Source: Bacillus cereus
GTDB taxonomy: Bacteria > Bacillota > Bacilli > Bacillales > Bacillaceae_G
Length of the DNA: 64,000 bases
Direction of reading: 5' to 3'
Assembly: GCF_002584535.1 (NCBI RefSeq)
Contig: NZ_NUOT01000044.1
Span: 122,330-186,329, forward strand
Below the pieces are notes generated by a model, which saw nothing but the letters and a program-made list of their open reading frames with translations, was not told where the DNA came from and searched no databases. Shown here piece by piece: positions 52,542-64,000 of this stretch (positions are counted from its first letter, which is position 1; every line of letters starts with the position of its first letter). Position numbers and translations under genes: made by a program.

Positions 52542-54236
52542 ATGACAAAATTTAGACTATGGGGATTGCTGCAACAAATTCGAACAAGCCTTCGTTTGAA
52601 GTTATTAACGTGTTTTTTAGTTGTTGCACTTATTCCGCTCATGTTGTTTAGCTGGATGTCATATGAAAAGTCATCCAATCTTGTAAATGCACAGTTTGGG
52701 GATTATGGAAAGTTTGCTATATCGCAGCTTCAAGCTCAAATTGAATTAACATTAAGCCATATGCATTTAATTGCTAGTGATATTCAAGAATATTTATCAG
52801 ATCCGACGTTAATTGTTTTAAAAAAAGAAGCACCAAAATCGTATTCGGAATTTATTATTGAGAAGAATTTTGAAAGGTTTTTAGAAGCGCATAAAACAGC
52901 ACAAACAAAGGGAATCTTTTTGATTACACCTAGTGGTTATTACTATGGAGATCGGTATTTAGATGTGCAGAAACTAAAACAAGAAAAATTTTGGGAAGGA
53001 CAAGGGGATTTATCACAAGGGTATTGGAATGGGATTTATGTTTCGAATCATTACTCAATAGCTGATAAAAACAAAGTAATTGGATTACTTGTTCCAATCC
53101 AAACAGGTAGTTTGAAAGATAGCCGGATATTAGTGGAAACAGATGCGACGGATTTATTTAAGTTTATTGATTCATTAGAAACGGATTTGCATGCACTGAT
53201 TACCATTCGTGATGAAAAAAAACAGGTGATTTACACAACGGATGAAGATTATAAAAAAAACAAGGCTGATATCATTTGGGAAAAGCCAATTCCATCAAAT
53301 AAATGGAGTCTAGAAATTATTATTCCAGAAAAAGAATTTTATCAATCCTCTACAATTATTTTGTTTGTTACATTAATTGGAATTATTGTATCGCTATGCC
53401 TAGCTTTTATGTTGGCATTTTTAATTTCAGCTAAGCTAACGGAAAATGTCACGAATTTGGATTATGCAATATCTCAAGTAAGTAAAGGAGATTTTTATAC
53501 AAATATACCAGTAAATTCACAAGATGAAGTAGGGAATTTAACTGTGAATTTTAATAAAATGGTTGTCAAAATTAAATCGTTAGTAGAAGAAATATATGAG
53601 AAGGAAAAGTTGAAAAAAGAAGCTGAGCTTAAGGCAATTCATTATCAAATTAATCCGCACTTGCTATTTAATACATTAAATTCGATTCAATGGAAAGCGA
53701 AGCTTCAGGGGGCAAATGATATAAGTGAAATGATTTATCATCTTGTTGCTGTGCTAGAAGGAAATTTAAACTTTGCGAACGAACTTGTCACACTCCACAA
53801 TGAACTGACTATTATAGAACATTATTTAAAGGTGCAGGAAATTCGATTTGGAAATTATTTCTCTTATACGCAAGATGTCTCATCTTCTATAAAAGGGGAA
53901 CAGATTCCAAGAATGTCGCTACAACCTATATTTGAAAACATATTTTTTCATGCTTTCGATGATGGACAAGGAGCTATTACATTATCGGCATTTGAAAAGG
54001 AGAATGGTGACTTATGTATACATATTACCGATGATGGTCGTGGTATTTCTGATAGGCGAAAACCGGATTTATTACAAGAGCCATCTGTAGAACAAAAAGG
54101 GGGGCTTGGATTATATAATATCGATCAAAAATTCAAATTGCATTTTGGGATAGAGTACGGATTAACGATTCAATCAGAAGAAAAGAAGGGGACTATAGTT
54201 CAGATTCTTTGGCCAAAGGGAGGGATACAGAAATGA
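52542..54236 (+). CDS. YesM-like sensor histidine kinase
   Basis: A 564-residue membrane kinase of the LytS/YesM class. Two transmembrane helices (about residues 22-42 and 270-296) flank an extracellular Cache-like sensor. A HAMP domain and the HisKA-type IHYQINPHLLFNTLNSIQ (about 366-383) follow, then an HATPase with ITDDGRGISD and GGLGLYNI. In B. subtilis such kinases sense extracellular oligosaccharides or their binding proteins. Coupled with the response regulator through an ATGA overlap. Confidence 0.92.
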   Translation: MTKFRLWGLLQQIRTSLRLKLLTCFLVVALIPLMLFSWMSYEKSSNLVNAQFGDYGKFAISQLQAQIELTLSHMHLIASDIQEYLSDPTLIVLKKEAPKSYSEFIIEKNFERFLEAHKTAQTKGIFLITPSGYYYGDRYLDVQKLKQEKFWEGQGDLSQGYWNGIYVSNHYSIADKNKVIGLLVPIQTGSLKDSRILVETDATDLFKFIDSLETDLHALITIRDEKKQVIYTTDEDYKKNKADIIWEKPIPSNKWSLEIIIPEKEFYQSSTIILFVTLIGIIVSLCLAFMLAFLISAKLTENVTNLDYAISQVSKGDFYTNIPVNSQDEVGNLTVNFNKMVVKIKSLVEEIYEKEKLKKEAELKAIHYQINPHLLFNTLNSIQWKAKLQGANDISEMIYHLVAVLEGNLNFANELVTLHNELTIIEHYLKVQEIRFGNYFSYTQDVSSSIKGEQIPRMSLQPIFENIFFHAFDDGQGAITLSAFEKENGDLCIHITDDGRGISDRRKPDLLQEPSVEQKGGLGLYNIDQKFKLHFGIEYGLTIQSEEKKGTIVQILWPKGGIQK

Positions 54237-55399
54237 AACGCATTAAAGTGCTTATTGCGGATGACGAGACGATTGTTCGAAGGGGCTTGAAAATGGCGAT
54301 AGATTGGTCAGCATATAATATGGAAGTAGTAGCGGATGTACCAAATGGTGAGAGAGGATGGGAGGAGTTTGTACAACATGAGCCAGAAGTGGTGATTACA
54401 GATATTGTCATGCCTGTTATAAATGGAATTGAATTTGTGAAAAAGATTAAACAACATGCGCCGAAAACAAAGGTATTATTATTAAGTTGTCATCGTGATT
54501 TTGAATATGCACAGGAAGGGATTAAATTAGGGGTTTTAGGTTATTTATTGAAAACATCGTTTCATGACGAGGAGCTGGATCAATATTTACGAGAATTTCA
54601 AAAAGATTTAACAGTCCATAGGGAAGAAGAAGTGATTGAACAGCAAAAATCTCTCTTTTATGAAGATTTTTTTCAATGGTTATGTGGTTTTCAAAATCAG
54701 TTCCAAGAGATACTTGTGGATTTATTTCATAATGAATGGAAATGGATGAACGATGGGTATTATGCCTGTTTTATAAGATCAGAATCGAGATTACATTTCA
54801 TATTACAAGAGCTGGATCAAAAGTTATCAAATCCACATGTGAAGATATTATGTGGAAAGGATCAATGTTTCTTATTTCTTAATGAAAAATATAAGGGAAT
54901 GATGGAACAAATGTTTATGGATGTAAAGAGTAAATATGAAGAGCTATATTGGATTACGTCGGGGGAGCTGTTCAGCACTGGGCAATGGATGGATTCAGTT
55001 AAATCGATGAAGCAATTTGCAGAACTTGAGATTAAGTATAAAGTAACGATTAACAATTGGCCAAAAACAATTAAAGAGGCTATTTTGTATACAATGAATC
55101 ATTTATCAGAGCCAATTGTTGTTTCAGAAGTGGCGGAGATGGTAGGGCTAAGCAGAAGTCATTTTAGTATGCTTTTTAAAAAGATAATAGGTGAAAGTTT
55201 TCATTCTTTTACAGAACGAAGAAAACTTGAACTTGCCATGCAAATGCTTCAAACAACCTCACTTACGATTCAAGAGGTAGCGGAGCATATCGGCATTTCA
55301 AATAGTAAATATTTTAGTAAATGGTTTAAAAAGTGTACAGGAACAACACCATCAGAATATCGAGACAAACAATGTGAAACTTTATATAAAACAAATTGA
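54233..55399 (+). CDS. YesN-like AraC-type response regulator
   Basis: A 388-residue response regulator. The receiver domain (1-120) has phospho-acceptor Asp in VVITDIVMPVING. A middle region of unknown fold is followed by two C-terminal AraC-type HTH motifs (VSEVAEMVGLSRSHFSMLFKK and IQEVAEHIGISNSKYFSKWFKK, near 295-375). The start is ATG 54233, overlapping the kinase stop, after AAAGGGAGGG. Probably activates the ABC-lacZ operon that starts at 55553. Confidence 0.93.
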   Translation: MKRIKVLIADDETIVRRGLKMAIDWSAYNMEVVADVPNGERGWEEFVQHEPEVVITDIVMPVINGIEFVKKIKQHAPKTKVLLLSCHRDFEYAQEGIKLGVLGYLLKTSFHDEELDQYLREFQKDLTVHREEEVIEQQKSLFYEDFFQWLCGFQNQFQEILVDLFHNEWKWMNDGYYACFIRSESRLHFILQELDQKLSNPHVKILCGKDQCFLFLNEKYKGMMEQMFMDVKSKYEELYWITSGELFSTGQWMDSVKSMKQFAELEIKYKVTINNWPKTIKEAILYTMNHLSEPIVVSEVAEMVGLSRSHFSMLFKKIIGESFHSFTERRKLELAMQMLQTTSLTIQEVAEHIGISNSKYFSKWFKKCTGTTPSEYRDKQCETLYKTN

Positions 55400-55417
55400 C
55401 ACCATACTTTTGTTGAA

Positions 55418-55495
55418 CGAACAATTTGATAACAAAAATCGAACAAATCGATGTTTTTAACCGCTTTCATAAAAGGTAAAATGAAAGCGGTTAAA
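55418..55495 (+). promoter_or_regulatory. Candidate regulator site and cre-like inverted repeat upstream of the sugar operon
   Basis: CGAACAATTTG (55418) and CGAACAAATCG (55440) are direct repeats two helical turns apart, as AraC-type regulators use. Then TTTAACCGCTTTCAT (55456-55470) and ATGAAAGCGGTTAAA (55481-55495) form a 15-bp inverted repeat with a 10-bp spacer. Each arm resembles the CcpA cre consensus (TGWAANCGNTNWCA). Carbon catabolite repression is expected; an attenuator hairpin is an alternative. Confidence 0.6.
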
Positions 55496-55552
55496 TTATT
55501 TGTTCTGAAAAATCGGAAATTAAAACTTTTTTGGAGAAGGGGAGTGTAAGTA

Positions 55553-56836
55553 GTGAAAAAAATGGTACATGTATGTCTTAGTTTTATGCTCGTACTTATA
55601 GTATTTTTAGCTGGTTGTAGCTCAAATGAGACCACAAGTAAAAAATCATCAAAGGATGATGAAAAGAAACAAACATCGAGTGATGGAACAGTATTACGAT
55701 TTGCAACTTGGGATGCTGGAAAAAATTTAAAGATTCAGCAGCAAATTGCAAAGAAATTTGAAGAGAAGAATCCGGGAGTCAAAGTACAGGTGGAGGCTTA
55801 TGGCGATGGCTTTGATCAAAAGCTTGCAGCATCTTTCGGAGCGAAAAATCCACCAGATGTTATGTATATGTGGAATTTCCCAGCTTATTATAAATCTCTT
55901 GAACCTTTAGATGAACTTGCAAAGAAAGATCCGGATATGAAATTAGATGATTTTTATCAAGGGCTATTTAACTACTCTAGTATTGACGGGAAATTATATG
56001 GTATGCCAGCAGGATTTACAACACGGGTTATATATTACAATAAAAAGTTATTTGATAAAGCGAATATTCCATATCCGAAAGATGGTTGGACTTGGGATGA
56101 GTTTGTAGACACTGCGAAAAAGTTAACAGATGCAAGCAATAAACAATATGGATTTGCTTTAAGACCTGAGCCAGATACGTATGATTTACAAGGGTTTATT
56201 TGGAGTAACGGTAGTAGTTTTGTAAGTGAAGATGGAAAACAAATAAAAGGACATATGAACAGTACAGAAACAATTGAAGTTATGAAATCTTTCCAAAGTA
56301 TGCTAAAGGATAAAACGGCTGTATTAGTAGGTGGAAAAAACCAACAGAGCGGTGACGATATTTTTAAAGCTGGGAAGTTAGCAATGTGGGAGAGCGGAAT
56401 CTGGCCATTAGAAGGGTTTAAAGAGGCAAAAATTGATTTTGGTACAGTAGAACCTCCTACATTTAAAGGAAAACCTGTGAAGGGGCTTGTTGCTACATCA
56501 GCTGTTTCGATTGCAAAAGATGCAAAACATAAAGAGTTAGCTTGGGAGTTTGTTAAGTTTTATTCTTCACCAGAAGCGATTAAAATGCGAACTTCTGATT
56601 TACCGGTTCGAATTAGTGTTGTAAAAGAATTGAAGAAAGAAGAAGAGACGAATATTAAACCGTTCTACACAATGCTAGAACGTTCAACAAATACACCAGC
56701 ATTTTTACTTAATCCAAAATGGGATGAAGTAAACCGGAATTTATCAGCGGCAATTAATGCAATTATGCTTGGACAAGATCCAGAGAAATTATTAAATAAA
56801 GCGGTTCAAGATTCAGAGAAGTATATGGATAAATAA
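55553..56836 (+). CDS. Sugar ABC transporter substrate-binding lipoprotein
   Basis: A 427-residue family 1 binding protein (lipobox LAGC, Cys about 22) with a Ser/Lys linker and two-lobed MalE-like fold (LRFATWDAGKNLKIQQQIAKKFEEKNPGV...). It captures an oligosaccharide outside the membrane for the two permeases downstream. The GTG start is used with GGAGAAGGGGAG further upstream. First gene of the operon after the regulatory region. Confidence 0.93.
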   Translation: MKKMVHVCLSFMLVLIVFLAGCSSNETTSKKSSKDDEKKQTSSDGTVLRFATWDAGKNLKIQQQIAKKFEEKNPGVKVQVEAYGDGFDQKLAASFGAKNPPDVMYMWNFPAYYKSLEPLDELAKKDPDMKLDDFYQGLFNYSSIDGKLYGMPAGFTTRVIYYNKKLFDKANIPYPKDGWTWDEFVDTAKKLTDASNKQYGFALRPEPDTYDLQGFIWSNGSSFVSEDGKQIKGHMNSTETIEVMKSFQSMLKDKTAVLVGGKNQQSGDDIFKAGKLAMWESGIWPLEGFKEAKIDFGTVEPPTFKGKPVKGLVATSAVSIAKDAKHKELAWEFVKFYSSPEAIKMRTSDLPVRISVVKELKKEEETNIKPFYTMLERSTNTPAFLLNPKWDEVNRNLSAAINAIMLGQDPEKLLNKAVQDSEKYMDK

Positions 56837-56858
56837 TTGTAAAAGCAAAGAGGTGTGG

Positions 56859-57803
56859 ATGGTGAAATATGGAGTATCTATAGAGAGTGAAACGAATATA
56901 GCTGTTAGAAAAAAGAAAATGAAATGGGAGAAACTCGTTCCTTACGCATTTATATTTCCGTGGGTATTTGGCTTTATAGCCTTTACCCTTGGTCCTCTTT
57001 TATTTTCACTGTTTATTAGTTTTTTTGACTGGCCGCTTATTGGAGAAGTTCAATTTATTGGATTAAAAAACTATCAAGATATGTTTCTAAATGATCCGAT
57101 GTTTTGGAATTCGCTATGGATTACAGTGAAATTTGCAGCATTATTTGTTCCATTTAATTTAATCATTGCTCTATTTTTAGCGATTTTGCTGAATCAAAAG
57201 GTAAAAGGACATGCGTTTTTTCGAACATTTTTCTATTTGCCAAGCGTTATTTCTGGTGTGGCTTTAGCGATGATTTGGGCATGGGTATATAACGGAGAGT
57301 ATGGTATTTTGAATTATTTTCTATCGCTTGTGGGTATAAAAGGACCAAATTGGTTAAGTGATCCGAACTGGTCACTCATTGCGATGGTAATTGCTAGTTT
57401 ATGGGGACAAGGCACGCTTATGCTCATCTTTTTAGCTGGATTAAAAAATATTCCGCAAAACTTGTATGAGGCTGCTTCCATTGATGGAGCTGGAAAAGTG
57501 CAGCAATTTTTCAAAATTACATTGCCGATGTTAACGCCGACAATTTTATTTAATTTAATTACAACAATTATCGGTGCGTTTCAACAATTAACATTAGCGC
57601 TTGTATTAACCGGCGGAGGTCCATTAAAGTCCACCTATTTTTACGCGATGTATGTATATGAAAATGCATTTAAGTATTTTAAAATGGGCTATTCATCAGC
57701 GAATGCTTGGTTTATGTTTTTAATCATTTTAGGGTTAACATTACTTGTTTTTAAATCATCAGCAGCGTGGGTTTATTACGAAAATGAGATGAAGTCAAAG
57801 TAG
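56859..57803 (+). CDS. Sugar ABC transporter permease (MalF-type)
   Basis: A 314-residue permease with six helices. The EAA loop reads LYEAASIDGAGKVQQFFKITLPMLTP (about 207-232), the site that contacts the ATPase. The start is ATG 56859 with AAAGAGG; GTG 56862 and GTG 56853 are alternatives. No ATPase gene lies in the operon; in B. subtilis a shared ATPase (MsmX) serves such importers. Confidence 0.92.
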   Translation: MVKYGVSIESETNIAVRKKKMKWEKLVPYAFIFPWVFGFIAFTLGPLLFSLFISFFDWPLIGEVQFIGLKNYQDMFLNDPMFWNSLWITVKFAALFVPFNLIIALFLAILLNQKVKGHAFFRTFFYLPSVISGVALAMIWAWVYNGEYGILNYFLSLVGIKGPNWLSDPNWSLIAMVIASLWGQGTLMLIFLAGLKNIPQNLYEAASIDGAGKVQQFFKITLPMLTPTILFNLITTIIGAFQQLTLALVLTGGGPLKSTYFYAMYVYENAFKYFKMGYSSANAWFMFLIILGLTLLVFKSSAAWVYYENEMKSK

Positions 57804-57826
57804 AAAATGAATAAGGAGGATACGGT

Positions 57827-58654
57827 GTGAGAACGAAGAAGCGCATATATCGAATTGTAGTGTACGCACTATTAATAGGCTTTTCTATTTTATTTTTATT
57901 GCCCTTCTTTTGGATGATTACAACATCTGTGAAATCACCAGAAGAATTATATTTATATCCACCAAAGTGGATTCCATCTGAGTTTAAATTTAGTAATTTT
58001 GCAAAGGCGTGGACAAGTCAACCATTTAATACTTTTTTATGGAATTCAATTGTTGTAACAGTGCTTTCTACAATCGGGCAGTTAATATCATCTTCTTTAG
58101 TAGCGTATGGTTTTGCGCGTTTTAAATTTAAAGGGCGGGATATTTTGTTCATGATTGTACTAGCAACGATGATGATTCCGTGGGAAGTAACGATGATTCC
58201 GCTTTATATGGAATTTAATGCTCTAGGCTGGATTAATACGTTAAAACCTTTAATTATTCCATCTTGGTTTGGCGGTGCGTTTTTTATCTTTTTAATGAGA
58301 CAATTTATTATGTCTGTTCCGAAGGAGCTAGATGAGGCTGCAAGGATGGATGGTGCGAACGCATTTCAAGTTTACTACCGTATTTATTTACCGATTATGA
58401 AACCGATTTTAATTCTAGTTGCTGTTTTTAATATTTTAGGATGTTGGAACGATTATCTAGGACCGCTTATTTTCCTAAATGATCAAAGCAAATATACATT
58501 AACGCTAGGCTTAGCGCAGTTTAAAGGTATGTTTGGCGTTGATATGGAAGGGATTATGGCGGTGACATTGTTAATTAGTATTGTACCTCTTGCGCTCTTC
58601 TTTTTTGCACAGCGATATATTGTGGAAGAGTCGGGACATACAGGTCTTAAATGA
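57827..58654 (+). CDS. Sugar ABC transporter permease (MalG-type)
   Basis: A 275-residue permease with six helices and EAA loop LDEAARMDGANAFQVYYRIYLPIMKP (about 167-192). GTG start after AAGGAGG. It pairs with the MalF-type permease to form the channel. Confidence 0.92.
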   Translation: MRTKKRIYRIVVYALLIGFSILFLLPFFWMITTSVKSPEELYLYPPKWIPSEFKFSNFAKAWTSQPFNTFLWNSIVVTVLSTIGQLISSSLVAYGFARFKFKGRDILFMIVLATMMIPWEVTMIPLYMEFNALGWINTLKPLIIPSWFGGAFFIFLMRQFIMSVPKELDEAARMDGANAFQVYYRIYLPIMKPILILVAVFNILGCWNDYLGPLIFLNDQSKYTLTLGLAQFKGMFGVDMEGIMAVTLLISIVPLALFFFAQRYIVEESGHTGLK

Positions 58655-58673
58655 TAGAGTGTAGAAATGGTGA

Positions 58674-61790
<3,117 letters not shown>

Positions 61791-61841
61791 ATTACAAGAG
61801 GGCTCTTCTATTGGTGGGGCTCTTTCCTAGGGGGGATATAA

Positions 61842-63563
61842 ATGTTTGATTTACAACAAGTTCCATTTAGCCGGTATGGTTCTTTTTTAGTGATTTCTTT
61901 AAACTATGATAACGGATTACTGATTCGAAATATTCGCGGTGGTGACGATGATTTTGGTGAAGTGTTTAAAATAGAGGTATTAAATCGGAAAGGACAGGTT
62001 ATACCATGTGAAACGAAGATGTCGCCATCTTTACTAACACTTCAGACTGCAGAAGGTGATGTGAAGATTTGTTTTTCTCATTCTGATACAATTCGCTTTT
62101 CTTCGGATCGATTGCATCTACGTTTTATTGGGATTACAAGTTCGTATGATTACTGTATTCCAAGCGAACAAGGTGGATGGGAAATTAATAGCTTTTCAAA
62201 AGAAATGAGATTTCATTTATCTGCTATAGAAGGGGTTATGCATATGGATGCCCCGTTTGAGGAGCTTCGTTGTAAACATATTATTGTTGATATTTGTGCG
62301 CAAGATGAAAAATCAGGGATTGATGTGGAACTAACAGAATATAAAACAGTATTACAGAAGCCGAAGGAGACGAAGACATTCACAGAGGCAGTAGATGCTA
62401 CTGAGATGAATTTTGTAAATTGGTTACGCCATACATTGGCTGTCCCGAAAGACTTATTGAAAGGGAGAGAGTTAGCGGCTTATATTACATGGTCTTGTAT
62501 GGTAGAAGCGGAAGGGTATTTGCCGCGAAAAGCGATGTATATGTCAAAAAACTGGATGACGAATATATGGAGCTGGGATCATTGTTTTAATGCGATGGCA
62601 TTAGCGATGCATCAACCGACAGTGGCGTGGGATCAATTTATGATTTTCTTCGATAAGCAAGATGCGTGTGGTGTATTACCAGATTATATTAACGATAAAA
62701 GTGGGCTGTGGAATTGTTGTAAACCACCTATTCATGGGTGGACGCTGAAATGGATGATGGAACATGCAGATTTTATAACAGAAGAGCATTTACAAGAAGT
62801 GTATGAACCGTTATGCAAATGGACAGATTGGTGGTTTACATATCGAGATGATGATGGGGATGGGATTCCTCAATATAATCATGGGAATGATAGTGGTTGG
62901 GATAATAGTACGATTTTTCACCGCGGTGCTCCTATTGAGAGTCCAGACTTAAGCTCATTTCTTATTTTACAAATGGAAGTATTAGCGGAGGTTGCGGAGA
63001 AACTTGGGCTTGAGGAAGAGGCAAAGCAATGGGGAGAGCGAGCAAATACAACGCTTAATCGTATGATTCAACATTGTTGGAGAGAAAACCGTTTTATTGC
63101 CCCGCAATCTGGGAATCATTCATATGAAGTATCAGATAGTCTCGTGTTATATATCCCCCTCATTTTAGGAAAAAGGTTACCTAAAGAAATTATTGAAAGC
63201 TTACTTACAGAATTGAAAAAAGAAAATCACTTTTTGACAAAACATGGATTTGCTACAGAGAGTATAAGAAGTCCCTATTATCGAGATGATGGATATTGGC
63301 GCGGACCAATTTGGGCACCGACAACATTTATTATGACTGAGGCTTTACAAGCAGTTGATCAAAATGAGTTTGCGAAGGATATTGCCTCTCGTTTTTGTAT
63401 GATGGCAAATAAAAGTGGGATGGCTGAAAATTTTCATGCACAAACCGGGCAAGGATTGCGTGATTTAGCGTTTACATGGACTTCTAGTGTGTTCCTTATT
63501 TTAGCAAATAAGTATTTGTTAACACGAAAAGAAAGTATGCTTCATCAAAAAGCGACAAGATGA
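61842..63563 (+). CDS. GH63/MGH1-like glycoside hydrolase
   Basis: A 573-residue protein with an N-terminal beta-sandwich (about 1-190) and an (alpha/alpha)6 barrel (about 195-560) of the clan GH-G type (GH63 C-terminal / mannosylglycerate hydrolase-like). WSWDHCFNAMALAM, DGDGIPQYNHGNDSGWDNST (carrying the candidate catalytic acid Asp) and YWRGPIWAPTTFIMTEAL are typical. No signal peptide, so it is cytoplasmic and should act on the imported sugar after or before LacZ. RBS AGGGGGG. Last gene of the operon. Confidence 0.84.
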   Translation: MFDLQQVPFSRYGSFLVISLNYDNGLLIRNIRGGDDDFGEVFKIEVLNRKGQVIPCETKMSPSLLTLQTAEGDVKICFSHSDTIRFSSDRLHLRFIGITSSYDYCIPSEQGGWEINSFSKEMRFHLSAIEGVMHMDAPFEELRCKHIIVDICAQDEKSGIDVELTEYKTVLQKPKETKTFTEAVDATEMNFVNWLRHTLAVPKDLLKGRELAAYITWSCMVEAEGYLPRKAMYMSKNWMTNIWSWDHCFNAMALAMHQPTVAWDQFMIFFDKQDACGVLPDYINDKSGLWNCCKPPIHGWTLKWMMEHADFITEEHLQEVYEPLCKWTDWWFTYRDDDGDGIPQYNHGNDSGWDNSTIFHRGAPIESPDLSSFLILQMEVLAEVAEKLGLEEEAKQWGERANTTLNRMIQHCWRENRFIAPQSGNHSYEVSDSLVLYIPLILGKRLPKEIIESLLTELKKENHFLTKHGFATESIRSPYYRDDGYWRGPIWAPTTFIMTEALQAVDQNEFAKDIASRFCMMANKSGMAENFHAQTGQGLRDLAFTWTSSVFLILANKYLLTRKESMLHQKATR

Positions 63564-63566
63564 AAG

Positions 63567-63598
63567 AAAGGCACCGAATTGGGCACCGGTGCCTTTTA
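63567..63598. terminator. Bidirectional terminator of the sugar operon and PspC-like gene
   Basis: Stem AAAGGCACCG / CGGTGCCTTT with an 11-nt loop and T/A-rich flanks on both sides. Confidence 0.87.
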
Positions 63599-63781
63599 GT
63601 AAGAACGTGGCATAAGCAATAAACAAACAAGGTAAGCTAAAAAACCTGTACCGAAGCATAGAATCGCAATCACCCAAAGTATGCGAATCATACTAGCGCT
63701 TATATCGAAATATTCTCCTAAACCACCGCATACACCAAATAACATTTTATCAGTTTCAGATCTACGTAACTTTTTTTCCAT
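63596..63781 (-). CDS. PspC-domain small membrane protein
   Basis: A 61-residue PspC-domain protein. A short basic head (KKLRRSETDKM) leads into LFGVCGGLGEYFDISASMIRILWVIA and a second hydrophobic segment (CFGTGFLAYLVCLLLMP). Such small proteins are linked to membrane stress responses; this one lacks the longer C-terminal domain. The start is ATG 63781 after AAGGAGAGG. Confidence 0.85.
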   Translation of the reverse strand: MEKKLRRSETDKMLFGVCGGLGEYFDISASMIRILWVIAILCFGTGFLAYLVCLLLMPRSY

Positions 63782-63885
63782 TATAAAATCCTCTCCTTTT
63801 TTAATCACCATGTTATTTGTTATGCAATGATGATTCTTTATACTTTTATCTTACATGGAAAAGAATATGGAAACTATCGAATTAT

Positions 63886-63917
63886 ATTACATTTTTATGG
63901 TGGGAGATTACATTTTT
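63886..63917 (+). repeat. Two 11-bp repeats 21 bp apart upstream of the PspC-like gene
   Basis: ATTACATTTTT occurs at 63886-63896 and 63907-63917, exactly two helical turns apart, about 105-135 bp upstream of the minus-strand PspC-like start. Possible regulator site. Confidence 0.4.
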
Positions 63918-63935
63918 GTAAGGCATTTTTGATGG

Positions 63936-63985
63936 TTATGCACCTAAAAGAAAGGGGGAAAACAAACCTCTATTTAGGTGCATAA
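63936..63985. repeat. 13-bp perfect inverted repeat
   Basis: TTATGCACCTAAA (63936-63948) and TTTAGGTGCATAA (63973-63985) are perfect inverted arms around a 24-nt loop holding GGGGG and CCTC. There is no T-run, so it is not a normal terminator. It could be the end of a small repeat element or a structured leader of the next gene outside the window. Confidence 0.6.
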
Positions 63986-64000
63986 TGTTCTTATTTTCGA

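Noticed and set aside
55456-55495. The inverted repeat after the AraC-type regulator gene as a plain terminator
   Set aside because: No T-run follows the right arm, and both arms resemble cre sites; kept as a regulatory candidate instead.

Overview
The window is chromosomal DNA of a low-GC Gram-positive spore former, almost certainly a member of the Bacillus cereus group. Evidence: strong AGGAGG-type ribosome binding sites with frequent TTG and GTG starts, T-box leaders, B. subtilis-like gene order (zapA-cvpA-polX-mutS2; fadD-fadR-fadB-etfB-etfA-trxA; uvrC-yslB-sdhCAB), a YuzL-type small protein, and a petrobactin-type iron uptake pair next to the fatty acid operon. Recalled synteny with B. 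anthracis around fpuA/fpuB supports this; it was not searched.

Layout. 1-5 kb: a decayed IS4-type transposase, a lipoprotein, asnS behind an Asn-specific T-box, an SDR oxidoreductase and a small YuzL-like gene. 5-11 kb: rnhC (minus), then zapA, a CvpA-like protein, polX, mutS2 and a 30-residue membrane peptide. 11-16.3 kb: an RluF-type pseudouridine synthase, a BrnQ-family carrier behind a T-box whose specifier reads as threonine, a 2OG-Fe(II) oxygenase, an RlmI-type methyltransferase and ywbE. 16.4-21.3 kb: a two-component system plus a BcrAB-like ABC exporter with two permeases, a broken DUF4097-like gene and three 11-bp direct repeats in front. 22-25.2 kb: Fur-boxed FpuA/FpuB-like siderophore uptake (minus). 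25.5-31 kb: FadR-controlled fatty acid degradation genes, ETF and thioredoxin.

31.2-39.8 kb is the most unusual region. Two Fur-boxed surface proteins that look homologous to each other, plus an FTR1 iron permease, bracket and interleave with membrane glycan genes (sugar epimerase, flippase-like protein, membrane phosphodiesterase, GT2 and GT-C glycosyltransferases). 39.8-45.6 kb holds uvrC, yslB and sdhCAB, with three perfectly phased 11-bp repeats upstream of the sdh promoter. 45.9-52.2 kb holds a thioesterase, a DD-carboxypeptidase, a class C acid phosphatase lipoprotein, a NatAB-like exporter, an Rrf2 regulator and an aquaporin. 52.5-63.6 kb is a carbohydrate cluster: a YesMN-type two-component system, an ABC sugar importer without its own ATPase, a LacZ-type beta-galactosidase and a GH63/MGH1-like glycosidase. 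A PspC-domain protein and a 13-bp inverted repeat close the window.

I saw no rRNA, tRNA, CRISPR array, prophage or recognisable defence system. The best candidate for something undescribed is the iron/glycan locus at 31-40 kb. The regulatory repeats at 18.17 kb and 42.24 kb and the Thr-type T-box on brnQ are concrete, testable signals.
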